A stretch of 64,000 nt of DNA from Litoditis marina (GCA_964036275.1 OZ038438.1:4470978-4534977), one strand, 5' to 3'. Shown: positions 37,901-52,900, numbered from the stretch's first letter. The notes: a model not told the origin generated them from the letters alone. Made by a program: numbers and translations.

Positions 37901-40900
37901 GATAACAAATATAATGAAGACAAGGTGGACAGAGTCAACCCCGGATGAGACTTGTAATAATAGGAATACAAATTATGATGATGCCAATAATAACAATAAT
38001 GATGAAAGTAGTAGCTGTAATAGTTATAATATCATTGACTTCAATGAAGATAGTACCTATCTCCTGTAGAAAATATGAAATTTAGCTAGAGCCAAATACG
38101 GTAGTTGTATTCGGTCGGGTCATGGTATGATTTTGAATGTCACTGCACATTCAAAATTCATACAAACATTTGCTCAAACAACCCAACTGTTTTCACGGTT
38201 CCAGTGCTTGTTTTATGTCAACTGCATAAAATGTCTTTTCGGAAACTTTGAACTTACATATCTATAATATCTATAACTTTTTCAATACTAACCGGTATAA
38301 CTCGTTCCAAGCCGTTGTTTGCAGGTTTCGGTGCACCCGACCGAATTGGTTCGAATGAGCGAGACACCAAAATGGGATGACCAAGTAGAAAGGACGAAAC
38401 AGGTGGGAAATGCAACTCCTTGGAACACGGTTATGTGGGCGTGGCCACCCAAAACACGCGTTCCACAGAATACTTTCCTGACCAGAAGTGCTAAAACAAT
38501 TGAAAAAACTGTCAAAGGCTACGAAAGAAGCAGAGTGAAATGAAATAGAACAATCACTCGTCTTTACGAAACACCGGCCAACTAACGAAGGTCACAGCAG
38601 AATGCATAGCATTCGTAGTAAACTATGCGTGAACACGGAACACGTTTTGCGGTTAGTGGCAGAATGCAACAAAAGGTGTACTATTTGAACACCATGTGAT
38701 TCAAATACTTCTCCCGCCTTCTTTCTACTGAAAAACACTTCTATTGCGAACCCCCTCTATTCTTTTTAGTTTATGAATCAAACATGTGCGACCTCTTCGT
38801 TTGGGAGGGTTGTTACTCGCCCTAATATCTAATATTCAGCTAATTATCGGCAGTTTCGGGCTCGAAATTACCGAGATTTCAATAGCTCCTTAGCTCAGTT
38901 ATTGTTATGGCAACACGAAACCCAAAAGTAAGACAAATATTTCTCGTTCGAAGAACCTGCAACTATCTTAAATCTTCTTCATAATCTATGTTAGAGCAAC
39001 ACCCATTGTATACCAGTACAACGCATAGTTACCATAAATTTAGAGTATGATTGTTGAAAACGTGAATGTAAACTGTAGCCTCAGAATGTGAGTGCATGGA
39101 AAATAATTCTGGTGTTCGCTGAGTTTTACATTACTAGTCAATTCACAGTTCAAGAAGTTTCGTGGTTAACATCTGAAATGTTGCACCTAATGTTTGTTTC
39201 TCATGTCATCTCTCCTAAATTAGTTTTCCAGAAACTTTTTAATCAGTTAAAAACGAGTGGTCAGTCTGATCCCTAATTCTGCTTCCATTCGTACACCCAT
39301 TGTCATGTATAGTAATAGCGGGAGGGTGAAGTAAGAAAACTTTTCGATACGTTTCAAACGCGCTGTTATTGTAGCAAAAACATCTTATATATTTTTTTCT
39401 GCTCATCATTATATGTTGGCGTTGGCATTTGACAGTTGCGACCTACACTGCCCCCTTCCCACAAAGAAGTTGTTTACAGCGTGTGGCGCACTTTGTTAAA
39501 CCACTCTCAACTACTTCCATATCTCCCATATTTCATGCTCTTTACCTCGCTTGCTTGATACACCATGGTCAAACAGTTCGGTTTTTATACTGCCTGGTTG
39601 TGGAGAAAAACTAGTCTGAACGATATAACTTGGAAAACAGAATGCATGATGAATCTCAGAAAACACGTGGATATGTGAAAGTACACAACATCATCTTTAC
39701 CAACATTCGCTCTCCATTCAGACGTTTTAGTTCTCTGATATACTGTTGCTCCTGTGTAAACACAACTAGTAACTTATTCTACCGATTCTAAGCTGATGTG
39801 ATTGTGCTTCCTACTTCGCCAAGCTTCTCTTAAAACGAAGTTCGTGCGATAACACTAAGTTCGTGCGATAACACTAGGAAATTCCGGAAATGATCTCGTT
39901 CTTCCCTTTATTTTCGAACGTATAGCGTTTATCCCCGTCAATTGTATTTTTGTTTTGTTTTTCGGGCTTCCGAAAAAAGCAATGACTGCGATAATTACCG
40001 TGAGAAGAAAACACTTCGCCTTTTTTGGAAACATCAGATTAGAGAAACGCGCCACGATAGTTCACGTTTTGTGATGTGTTCAAATTTTGCACAGTGTGAG
40101 TGCTCGTTGAATTTGCAAGCACTATAATCCGTTTTACCACATATTCAGAAGGCTTTTTCTAACGAATATTTCTTTTTATGGTTTCAAACTTTCAACAGTT
40201 TGTAGGAGTTAAGGTAAAGAAGACAATAGCAGGAAATAAGGAAAATTCAACAGTATACGAAACTTAATTGGGTTGTAAGTGCGTGGAACAGGACTAAGTA
40301 CAATAGGAAACGGTAGTTGATTCAGGACGCCCTACTCGAGGAACTGTCGCGTATGCCGGCGAGAAGTCAGTCGGTGGCAGCCCAGCCATACTATAACAGA
40401 ACTGACGACGAGGTGGAGGAGAAGCCTGTGGTTAGCATTCAAAACTGTTTTCTCACTCGTAAAATCACTGTAATCAACGTTTATGTCTCGTACTTTGTTA
40501 TTGTTTAGACACCTCTTTCTTATTGTACAGATGTACGGTCACCGCTCATTGTACACACATCGTCTCTCCCTGTGTTTTAGCCCTAGACATTCCACTTTTG
40601 TAGCTTCAAGACGTTAGTGCGAATGAGTTCAAGTTAGATGCAGAATACCTGTAGCGTTCTTTGAACAATATTTGTGATTTAATATTATCTTATTTGTCTC
40701 GGTGAATTATTTTGTTGTTCAGATAGTGGATCAGGCCCAACGAGCTGTGGCCACCACCACGCCAACGGGGACTCTGAATCGTAATCGAACCAAATACGGG
40801 AGCTATCGAACTCTGAATGACGACAGATACAAGTGAGATATAAAAACCCTGATACCCACATACACTTCTACAGATATGCCGAGGAAATCTAGAAAACGGG

Positions 40901-43900
40901 TGCACGAAATAATTTTTTACTGCCTTATAAAACACAGCCCCAGCTATAAAACAATTTATATTTCCGTTTTTCATGGAGTTTAGTTTAAGTGGAATTTTAT
41001 TCTGTGAGTTCTGTGAAAGAAAGTTTGAAGTGAATCCGGCAACGAACCGGTAGAGAAATGTACTTGTGTCGCCCCTCGATCAACAACACAGAACAAATGT
41101 ATGCGTACAGTTCGCTCTCGCGAGCCAATTCTCTAATATAATCCGTGCGGGAGTCGACTTCAACTAGTATATTACAGTAGTGTTATGGACGATTTGTGTG
41201 ATCCGGATTTCTATCTCAACTACAAGACTCCGGGCGCCGCGCCGCAACCGCCGCCGCGCGCCCCTCACGCGGGAGCCAAGAGCGTCGAGTTGCCAAGAAG
41301 ACGGTTTCAGCCAGTCGAGGCCTTCACGTGAGTTTTACTCTGCAAACTTACCGTATCTAACTGAAGTTATATGGTTTTTAAATCGCAATATCGTGCATGA
41401 GATGTGACCCCGAGTCGTAGTTTGATCTGCGAATCACCTATAGCGAGTAAAATCACTGTGTCTGCCTGCTTTTCCCAGATGGACTCGTATATCCAAATTG
41501 CTATTAAGTTTTTGAGTTCTATGAAAACAGGGACTTTGATAGAATTGACAAGATATTTTTGATAACTCGCAGATAACGTTGTAGTGATCCGCTGGACGAT
41601 ATTCTCAACTCATCCGGACCGGCCCCGGCCGTTTCCTGTGTCGACCTGAGGGATCGCGACTCGTTCCGAAATCGTAATTGTCGAAGTGTGGCAGCCGCCC
41701 CATCCAGGTGAATCAAATAGTCAAACGAGAGAAAAATCAGCAAATGTACACTCTATCGTCGCACGTTGTACGTTCGCGAATTACGTGTGCCTCTCACGTG
41801 TCACTTGAGTATGCATCTCACTCACGTGTCACGTGAGGGTGCACGCATACATCAAGTTACGGAGCATCCTTTCACACACGCTCTGTCAATAGACGGTGTT
41901 CATCAATGCTCATATTCATTGGTACATTGTTGATTCAGGAGCTACTCGGAGCGCCGGGAATCACCGTATTTTCGGTAATCATCAAGGGTGTCGCTTCTCG
42001 TCTTGTTAGCTTGTTTGATGTGCTTTTACTCAGAAAATGTTGCTATCTGAGAATAAAGAAGCTACAACATAGAAAATACTTTGTGTTTTGTCATGAAATT
42101 CACCTTCGCTCATCTGAAACTAGAACGGTTATTTTTTTCAGTTCCAGTGGTTGCTCAATTTTGTGAAAAACTATTAACCAAAGATTATGGTGTGATTAAA
42201 TATTTGCAACATGAGTGTTCGTGATAGTCTGGCTTTCAACTTCCCGCAGAAAACAGATATAATACGTAGTTTTTCAGGGACCGGAACATTTTTGCCGAAA
42301 ACTACGATGCGGTTTCTGAGGCGCGGGACCCGGACGATTGGCTGACTTCCAAATTGCGAAAAGTGCGCAGCAAGCGGGATCTCGACCCCGATATGGTGCG
42401 GCGCAGAACGCAGGAGAAAATGCTTCTGGAGGTACACCCTTTTGGACAATCCTACAAAACGTGGATAATTCTAAACAGAGTGTGTCTGAGAATAGTTCAT
42501 CTAAGCTTTTCGAGAAATTCCAGAGCATTGCAAAGTTCGGGTCTGTTTAACACTAACACATCTGTAGCGACCTTTCTGTATGAAAATAACTAGAAAGTTT
42601 CCTTAAAGACTTCCAAAGGTCATGGGAAAACTTAATTGAATAGTTTTGGAGAAAAAAAATGGACAGAAATAAAACATATGAAATACAAGGTTATTTTATT
42701 TGAACAAAATATAATTGTGTCACTAGGACTTTTGGATGAATCATCAATCAGGGTCGAACCGGTTTTGAGTACATCTCTTACTGAGCACATTAACCTAATC
42801 ATACGAAATACTGTTTACAGGAACTCAAAAACGCCAACGAATCAGGGTGAATCAGGGTCGAAACGGTTTTGAGTACATCTCTTACTGAGCCCATTAACCT
42901 AATCATACGAAATACTGTTTACAGGAACTCAAAAACGCAAACGATGAGAAAGAAGCAGGTCGCCATCGAAATGATCAGGAGTTCCGAAATGAAGGTACGG
43001 TTAAGTGAAGAACACAAATACTGACAGTGAATTGAACGTTTATGTAAGGAGAAACATCAACAGTTGTACACTTCATCGTTACACGTTTGTGAATTCTCTA
43101 GTAGTATAACACTGGGATGGAATTTTGTCGGTAACAGTCGATTGAGTGGACTGTTACCGACCACACTTTTCAATCCGATTGAGCAACCGTTAGGGAAATT
43201 CGAGTCGCTCTAGAGAAAACAGACAGACAGACTTGATCGTTTCAGCTTGATAGGTTGTGTTTGAGGTTTAACTGTCGTGCGTTTTGGGCGGAACTTTGAG
43301 AATTTTCACGATTTTTGCATGTTCTTTATCTGGAATTTAGGTGCCAGTCCGGTTTCTGTCGATATGTTGGCCGAGTATCGCCGCGAGGAAGAGCGGCTCA
43401 AGAACACGCACAGCCCGTTCCAGGAAAACGGCAGGTTCGTGAAAGGAAAAGAAAGGCAAAATAAAATGCATTTCAGTATAAGAGATGATAAAGTATACAA
43501 ATATAGAACATAATGAATAAAACCTGAAATCTTAGTTACCTCTTAGGAATTTCGGGCTGTTAACATCTATACGCCGGTAGGGGCCCTCATTACTTCGAAC
43601 AGAACAGACGTAGTTAGTTTCTGGTTGATGTGATGGCAACCGGTACGGAAAACGTATACGGTTTGCTCTCTTCCAGAGTAACTATGTATGTTGCCCTATC
43701 CCTCTGGTTCTGTAGTTTGATCCCGTCGTATTTCGGTCAAAATCCACATTTCATGACGTGTATCGAGATCAAACTACAACAATGCTTTGTTCAGTTTATA
43801 TGAAACGAGAAATATCCGTAGTGCCATCTGAAATTGACCTGAGACATCTTAATAGAGAAGCAACCGTGTATTTCCACATTAGTCATTACACCTATTCACG

Positions 43901-46900
43901 TTTAGATAGGAACTTATACTATCACGATGTTATATCTCGTTCATTCAACACATATTCTAGCTAGAGTTAGATATATTCATTACTTGCATTTGTTTACTTA
44001 ATTTATGTTCTCTAATCCCCTAGTTGCAGGCGAAGTCGTCAGGTGAGAGGGAAGCCTCCGACGCCGCCTCCCCGCGAGAGAAGTCGAAGTCCCGGACGAA
44101 GCGAACGAGCGACGCCCAGCATTGATGTGAGTACTCGCAACGAACCATTCACGTTCACACGCTTGATGTTTCACGTTTTGCGAGTGAACCAGTTTGTATG
44201 TAACTGGTTAAAGTCACGGTCCCTATTACTCACCCACGATTTCAGTCACACTATGGTTCTTTTCGCTATCAGAACGGTGGCACAGATCAACAAGAAGATT
44301 TCGATTTCTCTACTCTCAGCAGCATTGTACAGGTTGGGATGGCATTCATCAAAGGGGTTGTGTTGTTTTGATCTGCTATGTTTGTAGGTGTATTCCGTTG
44401 TATTTGTTTTGTCAGAGTGACGCGGCTCGAAGCACAAATCTATGGGTATAAAAAATCATTCAGTCCCAAAGAACGTGTTGCACAAAGGTACTTTTGTAAT
44501 AATAATAATACCTAGCTTCACGTGTCACACTGGCAACCTTCTTCTCAGCACATTTTAATTTGAATTTTCATATTATTCGAAACGGGTGGCCAAATCTTTG
44601 TATAGTATGATCAAACTACAAACACAACAACATACAACGTGAGGATCGGTTCTGGAGAGAGCCAACCCTATTGAAACCTGTTTTCAGCCAGCTCCGGGAT
44701 ACGCTGCGAAGGATTCCAGGAGTCTACAAAGAAAACCGTCGTTTGGCAATGAACGCGTGCCCATCCAATACAACGATTCCACCCTGAACAACAGATCGGA
44801 CACTCCCACCAGATTCTATTCTGGACAGGTCGGTGACCCCGTGTAGCAGATCAAATAGTTGCAAACTTGAAGATGTCAGAGTACGGAATAGTATGATGCT
44901 GAAATAGTTCGATACCTGCCTCCTAGTGTGATGTGAGACATGAGAAATAGCGTACGTTTGAGCATACGCAGGTGGGAACTGAGAACTGGCAGATTTCTGT
45001 ATGCGGCTTCCGGAGAAGACTGTAATATAATGAATGCCAAATTTACATATTTCTGTCTCTTGCCGGAATCGAACCTGCGATCAAAAGTTTCGTAGTAGGG
45101 CGCAAACCACTGCGCTATTAAAGCACATAACCGGCAAGTTTTGGAATCGAATACATGTGTGCGTACACAGCGGAAAGTGAGATATACAGTACCCTCCCGC
45201 TTTTCCGTTGGCGGCGACTATAGTCTAATGCACACGTTTCGAGTTCGTTTTCCCCCATTCTATTTAGTTGAAACAATTTCAGAGTGATGGATGTCGTTTT
45301 TGGGGTAAGGGAGACTTTTTTCGAAATCAAAAATAAATATATACACATATATAATGTTCAGGAACGCGTGGCGGCTGCCATCTATCGAGCGGAGACTCCT
45401 CAGAAGGAGATGTACGCCAGTAGCGGTACCATTCACCGTGCCGAGACCCCCAACAGATACTTCCCCGACAATGTGAGCTCACCGTTCCATTATAATTAAA
45501 CCCTCAAAATCAACTTTGCATGTAACCGAAATAAAAAAAAACTCATAAATTAACGTGAAAAGTTTTGTTCAAAGATTGAGAGTTGTGCATGACACGAGAA
45601 AAACTGTTACCTAAGTGTATAGCAAAAATTAACCCTATCATATTTTCTAAGTCAGGGTTCAGTGGTTCGCAGCTCACCATACTTTCTGAACATCACGAAC
45701 AACAATTTTAATTCAAGTTTTTTTCGATGGCATTTGTCGTTTGTTTCTTGATTCAGCTGACTTTTTCATGGGGAATAAAGATCAGAGTCCTGAAATAATA
45801 CTGTAGGAGTCGACGCAGGCATGACGAGAAGTATACAGGCGCGGTAGAAATCACTCAAAAACCTCATGAGATACCTCATGAGCCACTTCTCACGAACTTC
45901 TCATGAGATATCATTAATTACTGTGCTTCAACAGTGGAAGTTCGCGAGAAGCTCATGAGGTGTTTATGAGATTCTCATGAGGTTGGATGATTTGCTACTC
46001 CGCCAGTTCACGAATCGGTTCCCTCCCATATGAAACGTGTTGCAGAGTACGTTCGCGCAGAGAAGTGAGACGCCGGCTTTCCCAGTGTCCAGGGAAACCC
46101 CCGTTCCCTTCCATCCCCTGCTGTACAGTCAGAATGGAGCGAGCAGAGGCGACCTCGACAAGGCTCAGACGCTCAACCACAGGTCAGAAAGTTCAACGAT
46201 TCATCGCGTTGTTAACACTAAAATAAGGATATATTCCAATGTTACCTGACATCATTTTAACTAACAGGCGGCGTAGCAATCCCTCGAAAACCTCATGAGA
46301 TACCTCATGAGTTTTTAGTAGGAGCTTCTCATGAGATTCTATTGATTGCCATGCTACAACATTGACAGATCACGAGAAGCTCCTGAGGTATCTCATGAGA
46401 AACTCATATGAACTTCTCGTGAGGTTGGACGATTTGCCACGCCGCCAGTCTACGAAAGCTGGGATCACCACTGATAAACTATTCAAAACCACTCAGTTCT
46501 ATTGTCTTGTAAATAGTGACGTTTAGCCTATTTAGTGAGTTCACCATAACCTGTGCATAGGTTTAACAAACTAGTTTATTTGTGGAGACTTTTAGTAAAT
46601 TCGTAAGCTCCAAACTGTGAGTTTTTTAATGCGGAAACTACCAGATGGTAGCCAGAACTAATGTTGCGGAAATCATTTGTCAAACAGCTAGGGAACGTTT
46701 TATATCGCATTCACACAAGTAACATGGTTTTGTTTACCTAACGTTCTCTGCGTTTATCTGACCCATTGATAACCAACACCAAGACACCGGTCAACATATC
46801 CGCTAGCTGGAAACAAAACCTATTTTGCAACCATTTCGGTTAGCATGGTTACCAGCGGGTAGCGTACCCAGTTTACATAAAAATTGGTCATCAATCAACT

Positions 46901-49900
46901 GTCAGATTGCCATGAATAAAGAGAAAAAATGTTAAAATACTGTTTGGTCTATTTTAGGTCGGCTTCCCCTCGCTCACAGTACGGTCAGCTGAGCCGTCGC
47001 TCCTCCATGAACTCAGTTGGTGGGTCATCGTCAAATAATTACGTAGACCAAGAAGTATAACTGCTTTACTCCAATATCGCATGTAGTTTGTCTTTGATCT
47101 GTTACTCACGTGTCACGTGTCATGTCAATAATGTACAATCGTTGTTTTCACGTCTTTTAACCCTCTATTCGTCTTTTTGCGTGCTCTCGCGGTTTTGAAA
47201 GGTGCGTATAGCTTATGCAGATATTTCCTTGATTCCTCAGCTCTGAGATAATAGTATTTGTTTAACCGTGTTGTTTTGAGTTCAAAACAATGGGGTTCCA
47301 TTGAAGTCCACATTAAAACTACCCCTTCAGAGCTCGAATAGTAGTACACTTCCGCCAATGGGGTGCGGCGACAAATGTGATTTCCTCTGTCAACATTCGC
47401 ATTCAAAAGAAACCTATTCAATCATTCTGTATGGTTCTTGTCAGCGCTAACCAGCAGAAAAAGAACTGCGAAACACTTTGAGCACATATTTCCCTAAAGT
47501 TCAAATATGGACCAATCACATCAAAGGAGACAACAAAAGATTTTATGACATATATGATGCATTGGGAACAATTCTCTCTGCTGCTATTCCAGTTTTCGAA
47601 CTATAACACGCAGAGTACGTTATAAATTGAAAAACGGTAACATTTAACTGAAATTGCCTTCCACACTTTCTGTCATCTTTTTTAGTAAACCTCCCAAATA
47701 AAACATAACTTTTCTCGGTGCGTTGTTGTTTTTTAAGTTTCAAAGTGATCAGTGGCATTGAGCGTGAGAAACAATTGACCCCAACAATGAAACAAGTGTC
47801 CTTGCCGAACGGCAGACTGATAGCGACTCGCTGACCCGCTATCAGCTGTTAGTGGGCGGAGTCGGGAGGCCGTGGGGGCGGGGCATGCCATCGCGGAGCG
47901 AGTGTTCTCTTCTCACGTTTTGGACAATGGCCTGCCAGCCGGGTACCTCTACTACTATCGTACTACAGCGGAAGGTGGTGCGGGAGGACATCTCGCTGGC
48001 GTCCTCGGAGAGCAGTGGCTGTTCCTCGGAGGGATCCCCGACGCCCGAGGGCATGGAAGAGACGGGGATTCTGTCCGAGTCCACCTCCTGCTCCGCCGAC
48101 CAGCCCCGCGACACCTCCACCGACCGCCAGCCCCACACCTCCGACAACGACGAGAACCACAGCGATGTCCTGTCCGCCATCCAACCGCCCGAACCACCCA
48201 GTATTCTCAAGACCAAACGTATGCACCCTTTCACCACCATAGTACAAGGTTTTTGTGTGTTCCTAACCCCGTCCTGTTCACTGGCAAATCACTTTGCAAA
48301 CTTTGCAACTTCGCATGATCGAATATAGTTTGCTGACCTTCAAATGTTTCAGACACGTCGGAAATCATTCACCATCACCCGATTTTTGTGAAGGACACGT
48401 CTAAGTACTGGTACAAGCCGAATATTTCAAGAGAACAAGGTTAGAACTCATTTTTGTAGAGTGGATTCTACTGACAATGTAGCTAATACGTATAAGTTTC
48501 GCAGTAAATAACTTCTCATTTCACGTCAAACTACGGCGGGAATTTGACTTTCGAATCAACATGGCGTATTAAGTTGCTTGAAAGGCTCACAAAATTTATA
48601 TACATTGAAAACTATACGTTGGTATATAAGATGATTGAGAGTACCTAACACATTTTGCTTCTAACCCCAAACGTGACTTGAATGTGACTACGGATTAAAC
48701 TCTCGAAGGGTGTTAGTGAGGGAGTAAGAAAACGTTCGAAACAGAATGGCCACGTACTTTTGTCCTGTTTCTCTGGGTATGCCTTAGCCCTCTATCATCC
48801 GGCGCTTTACAATGCGGAATAAATGCGCCCGAGGCGGTTCTTTGAATCGATTGATCTAACTGGACATATGTTCCTATTCATCAAAGATGATACATATAGC
48901 CACCATATGTGAAAATCAACCCGAGTCTGTATAACCTACTAAACTAAGTGTGAAACGTATACAAAAAAGCTGTTGATATGAAGTTATAGCAGCCGATAGG
49001 CAGGCTTTTAAAGTACAACCAGCGCAGAAATGGCCGAATTTCGTTCAGCTGTTATTTACGTCTCATCCTGCTAATTATTTTACTTGCCCACTGTAGGCAC
49101 TCTGAAACTTGCTCAAATTAGATTTCTTATCGAAAAAGTTGAGATAATATGCTTCACTTTCATTAGAGGAACCACTCCAGATGCTTTCTATTCATTTGTG
49201 CCTAATTAGAACCCACTTAACTACTTTGGTCAATCCAACCTTGTGTCGAAAAACTCGGAAACCACTCAAGCGCAAACACAGACTATTGTTCGTACACCCC
49301 GGTAATGATGTTGAATGTTTCCTTATAGAACACTTTCGTATCTTTTTTAAATGAATAATCGAATATGATGAACAAATTGATTAAGTGAATATGTGGTACC
49401 TCTCTTGCGAAACTACTTAGAGTAGAAGTGAACGAAAACCATTGCAAAAGGAGTGCACGATTTGTTGCTCTTTTCAATTCCGTGAAAGTCGTATTTCAAT
49501 GTTTCTTTGAGCCCGCTGCCTGGAAACGTCATTTCGGGCAGTGCACTGAAAAACAGCCAAATTTATGGCTCACCTCTCCATATTTGGCTAGTAAATATTG
49601 GAGGCGGCGAGCCCTAATGACCAAAGTAAATAACAATGTGACGATAGGGGTCGGCACAATCTGCTGTTACAAAAACAGCCGGGGGGTTCTGCGAGCTTGT
49701 AACTAGAGACCAAAACTTATCTTTCAGAAAAAAGTTAGGTGCGTCCAAAGAAGTTTGGCTGGGTTGCAAAATAAGTTTTTTCTCTATAACTACAATAAAC
49801 ATAACATATTTCAGCCATCAACATGTTGAGAGACAAACAGCCGGGAACTTTCGTGGTGCGAGATTCTAACAGTTTTCCCGGTGCCTTCGGCCTGGCCCTC

Positions 49901-52900
49901 AAGGTAGCCACCCCGCCGCCAGGAGTTGCAGCAGGTAAGCACAATGACCATCAATCGATACCCATGAAAACGAAGGGGAATAGAAGAGAGTTTAGACGGT
50001 GGCTTGAAGTCAAAACAATTTTTTCATACACATTTCATTTCAACACGGTAAAGGTCTTCGTGATTTTATAGTTTGTTTGTATTCATTGTACCATTTCCAC
50101 ATGTTTTCATTCACTTCTGGGTGAGATTCATTCAGAAACTTCTCTAGAAACGAAAAACAAGACCTGTACATTGCTATCATATACTCCCAATTGTTATTCG
50201 TTTTCAATTCAGCTATTGGTGCGTTGCATTTTTGCGAGGTAATATATAAGCAGCACAAAAAATGGCAAGAAAGACACGTCATTCCGTTCGCTTGTCCTAT
50301 GAGGCAACATTTCTTATGACACAAAATAGGGTCTAAATCACCCCGAATGGTAGCTCTAGAAAAACCGCATGTGCTGCTCTGTTCTGGTGTGTTTGTAGTT
50401 TGAACCAGCGAAATTTCAGTCAAATTGACTTCACGGCTATGTACAGATACAACTCAGATACGGCAATTAGTATAGGTTGGGCTTAGATAAGATTTAGATT
50501 CAGATCCGCAACTGAGTTTTTCGCCCGAGAAAAAAATCTGCCATGACAGATGGCACTAGATCTAAGACGTGCACCAATTTCGCATTCACTACTTTTGCGT
50601 GCTCATCTCACTTTCTGAGTGTTGCATGCATTTATCGAAGCCTCCCCCGGGATCGCTCATTCCGAATGACAACCTTATATCAGCGGGGAAACATTCATCT
50701 CACTTAGACCAAAACAAGCAGCTGTCTCGAAATTTGTTATTCTCTCGTGCAAAAACAAATCTTACTCTAACACCTTTTAATCCTTCTCGAGTTGAAGATT
50801 GATCATGTAACTCAGAAATAACAACGTTGGCTGATCTACACTGCCCCATCCCTCTATCTTTCTTTTTTCTCTTTCTCTCTCTCTTCCTCTCCCTCCCTCT
50901 CTCTCCCTCTTTCTTTCCCTCTCGTTTTCTCTCCCTATCCTTTTTTCCGTAATTCACTCTTTCTTTTTCTCGTAGTGTTTCTTCCCTCTTCACTTTTTCT
51001 CGTCTGCCCCAAAGTATTTGATTTATCCCCGTATGTTTTGCAATTGGAGCCGGGTTACGCGTGACTTATGTCTCGGGGGAAGAGAAATGAAGCTTGATGA
51101 GAGTAATTCTAGCCCCCATTTCGGCACACAATCTCAGTCAAAAAAAGTAGTATATAGGGGTGACCACATCTGAGCTGTCATTTGGTCTTCACCGCAGATG
51201 CTCGAGCCGGGATCAAAGTACAAACACATCACAGTTGAACTACAATTACAGTGTTTGTCTGCGTTGCCTAAAGCGAATGGGAACAATGTATTGATGTTGT
51301 TTTTGATTGATTCAAACGCGGAAATAAGTGTCGAAAATCGAGAAAAATCATCAGATTATCACAAGTTATAATAGTTGTCTGTAGAGAAATGTCCATTTTT
51401 CAGGCGACGGTACCGAGCTGGTGCGACACTTTCTGATAGAGCCCTCTCCCAAAGGAGTCAAGCTGAAGGGATGCAATAATGAGGTGAGCTCCGAAACTTA
51501 CCGTTCCCCTCTTGATGTACTACAACTGAATGCAATGTACACGTGGAAAACGTAGAAATGAGTCGAGATTTTAGTTTATATTTCAACTAGAGACTCACAG
51601 TGTTTCTATCAGCCATATTGAATTAGGGAATATCTACAATCATGTTCATAGTGATTAATGTACCGAACATGATCTTGTAGTGATCTTTTAGTTTTCGTCC
51701 ACCTCATGTGCGGCACTAATCAATAAGAACAATAAAAGTTACAAAATGTCGAGCTTCTTTATCGACAGTACATAGAGACCAGCACTGAATCATTCACAAT
51801 CAGTTGGGATTGTTTATATAGGCATAGTTTACGTTAAATCATTTCAATTTTCTAGTTGTTCTATTCGAATTAAATTTTGTTTTCAGCCAGTGTTCGGTTC
51901 TCTGTCAGCCCTGGTCTATCAGCACTCGATCACCCCGCTTGCCCTGCCCACCCGCCTGATTCTGCCCGAGTTCGACCCGGCAGCTACTCCCGAACATTTG
52001 TCAGCCACTCAGGCGCTTTTGGAACAAGGAGCCGGTCAGTGCAATGTCTTTAACTACTAGAGTGCCTTCACCGGAAAATCCCGCTTCGCCCAGCCTGCGC
52101 CTCACGATTCACGCACTATTTCGCAAAAGACGTACCCGGTCAGAATGTAGGAGCAGAAAATTACCAGCTCGCAGAAGACGCAGGCCGGGAGTTTCCAATG
52201 AATAACCATTCATTTTAGTTTATATGGAACCGTGCTCTCATTTTTGTTCAGCATTTATAGAACGTAACCGAACTGAAAATAGAGAAAGAAAACTAAAACA
52301 CCGAATAATTGACCTTCCCCCTCTACGTTGGCTATCTGTTTGAGCAAAATGTCCCGCCATATTCTTATGGAAATAGAATCAGGTTGTTTATTCTGGCGCG
52401 CCATCCTTTCAACGCCTTTGTTTCCATTTGTGCGGGAACTCAAAGACGTGATATAGGAGTAGACACGGGAAAGCACTCGGACAAACTAGCGGGCGCTCCG
52501 CGGACTTTGGTAGCGGTTTCGGGCGCTCTGCGGGTGTTCCGCGGAACAGCCGCAACCTATTTTCTGCCAAAAATTTAGCTTGCGGTTCCGCGGAGCACCC
52601 GCAGAAATGTAGGAGCAGGGGTACTATACGGAGAAAAGCCCACTAAACTATTGTTTTTACTAATCTTATATGGACTCCTACAGTCTGTTTCGTTTACGGT
52701 ATCTTGATGTTTTCGGAAAACTTCAAAAGGTTTGTATGCATCCTCAATAGGTTGCTACCAAAAATTTTTCACTAGTTTCGGTATATGCGAAAATATGAAT
52801 CAGTACTGTTGTTCCACATAGTATAGAAATGAACTATACTCAGTCACAAGATCTCAGTCTGGGAAATATGATGTTCTATTAGAAAGCAGGTATGCACTGT

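Noticed and set aside
47842..48318. Several long overlapping frames on both strands.
   Set aside because: They are shadows of GC-rich tensin exon 29. Only the frame of the ILKTK codons continues in phase into the SH2 exon.
50700..50993. 97-codon minus-strand frame rich in Lys, Arg and Glu.
   Set aside because: It is produced by the CT-rich low-complexity tract and has no coding character.
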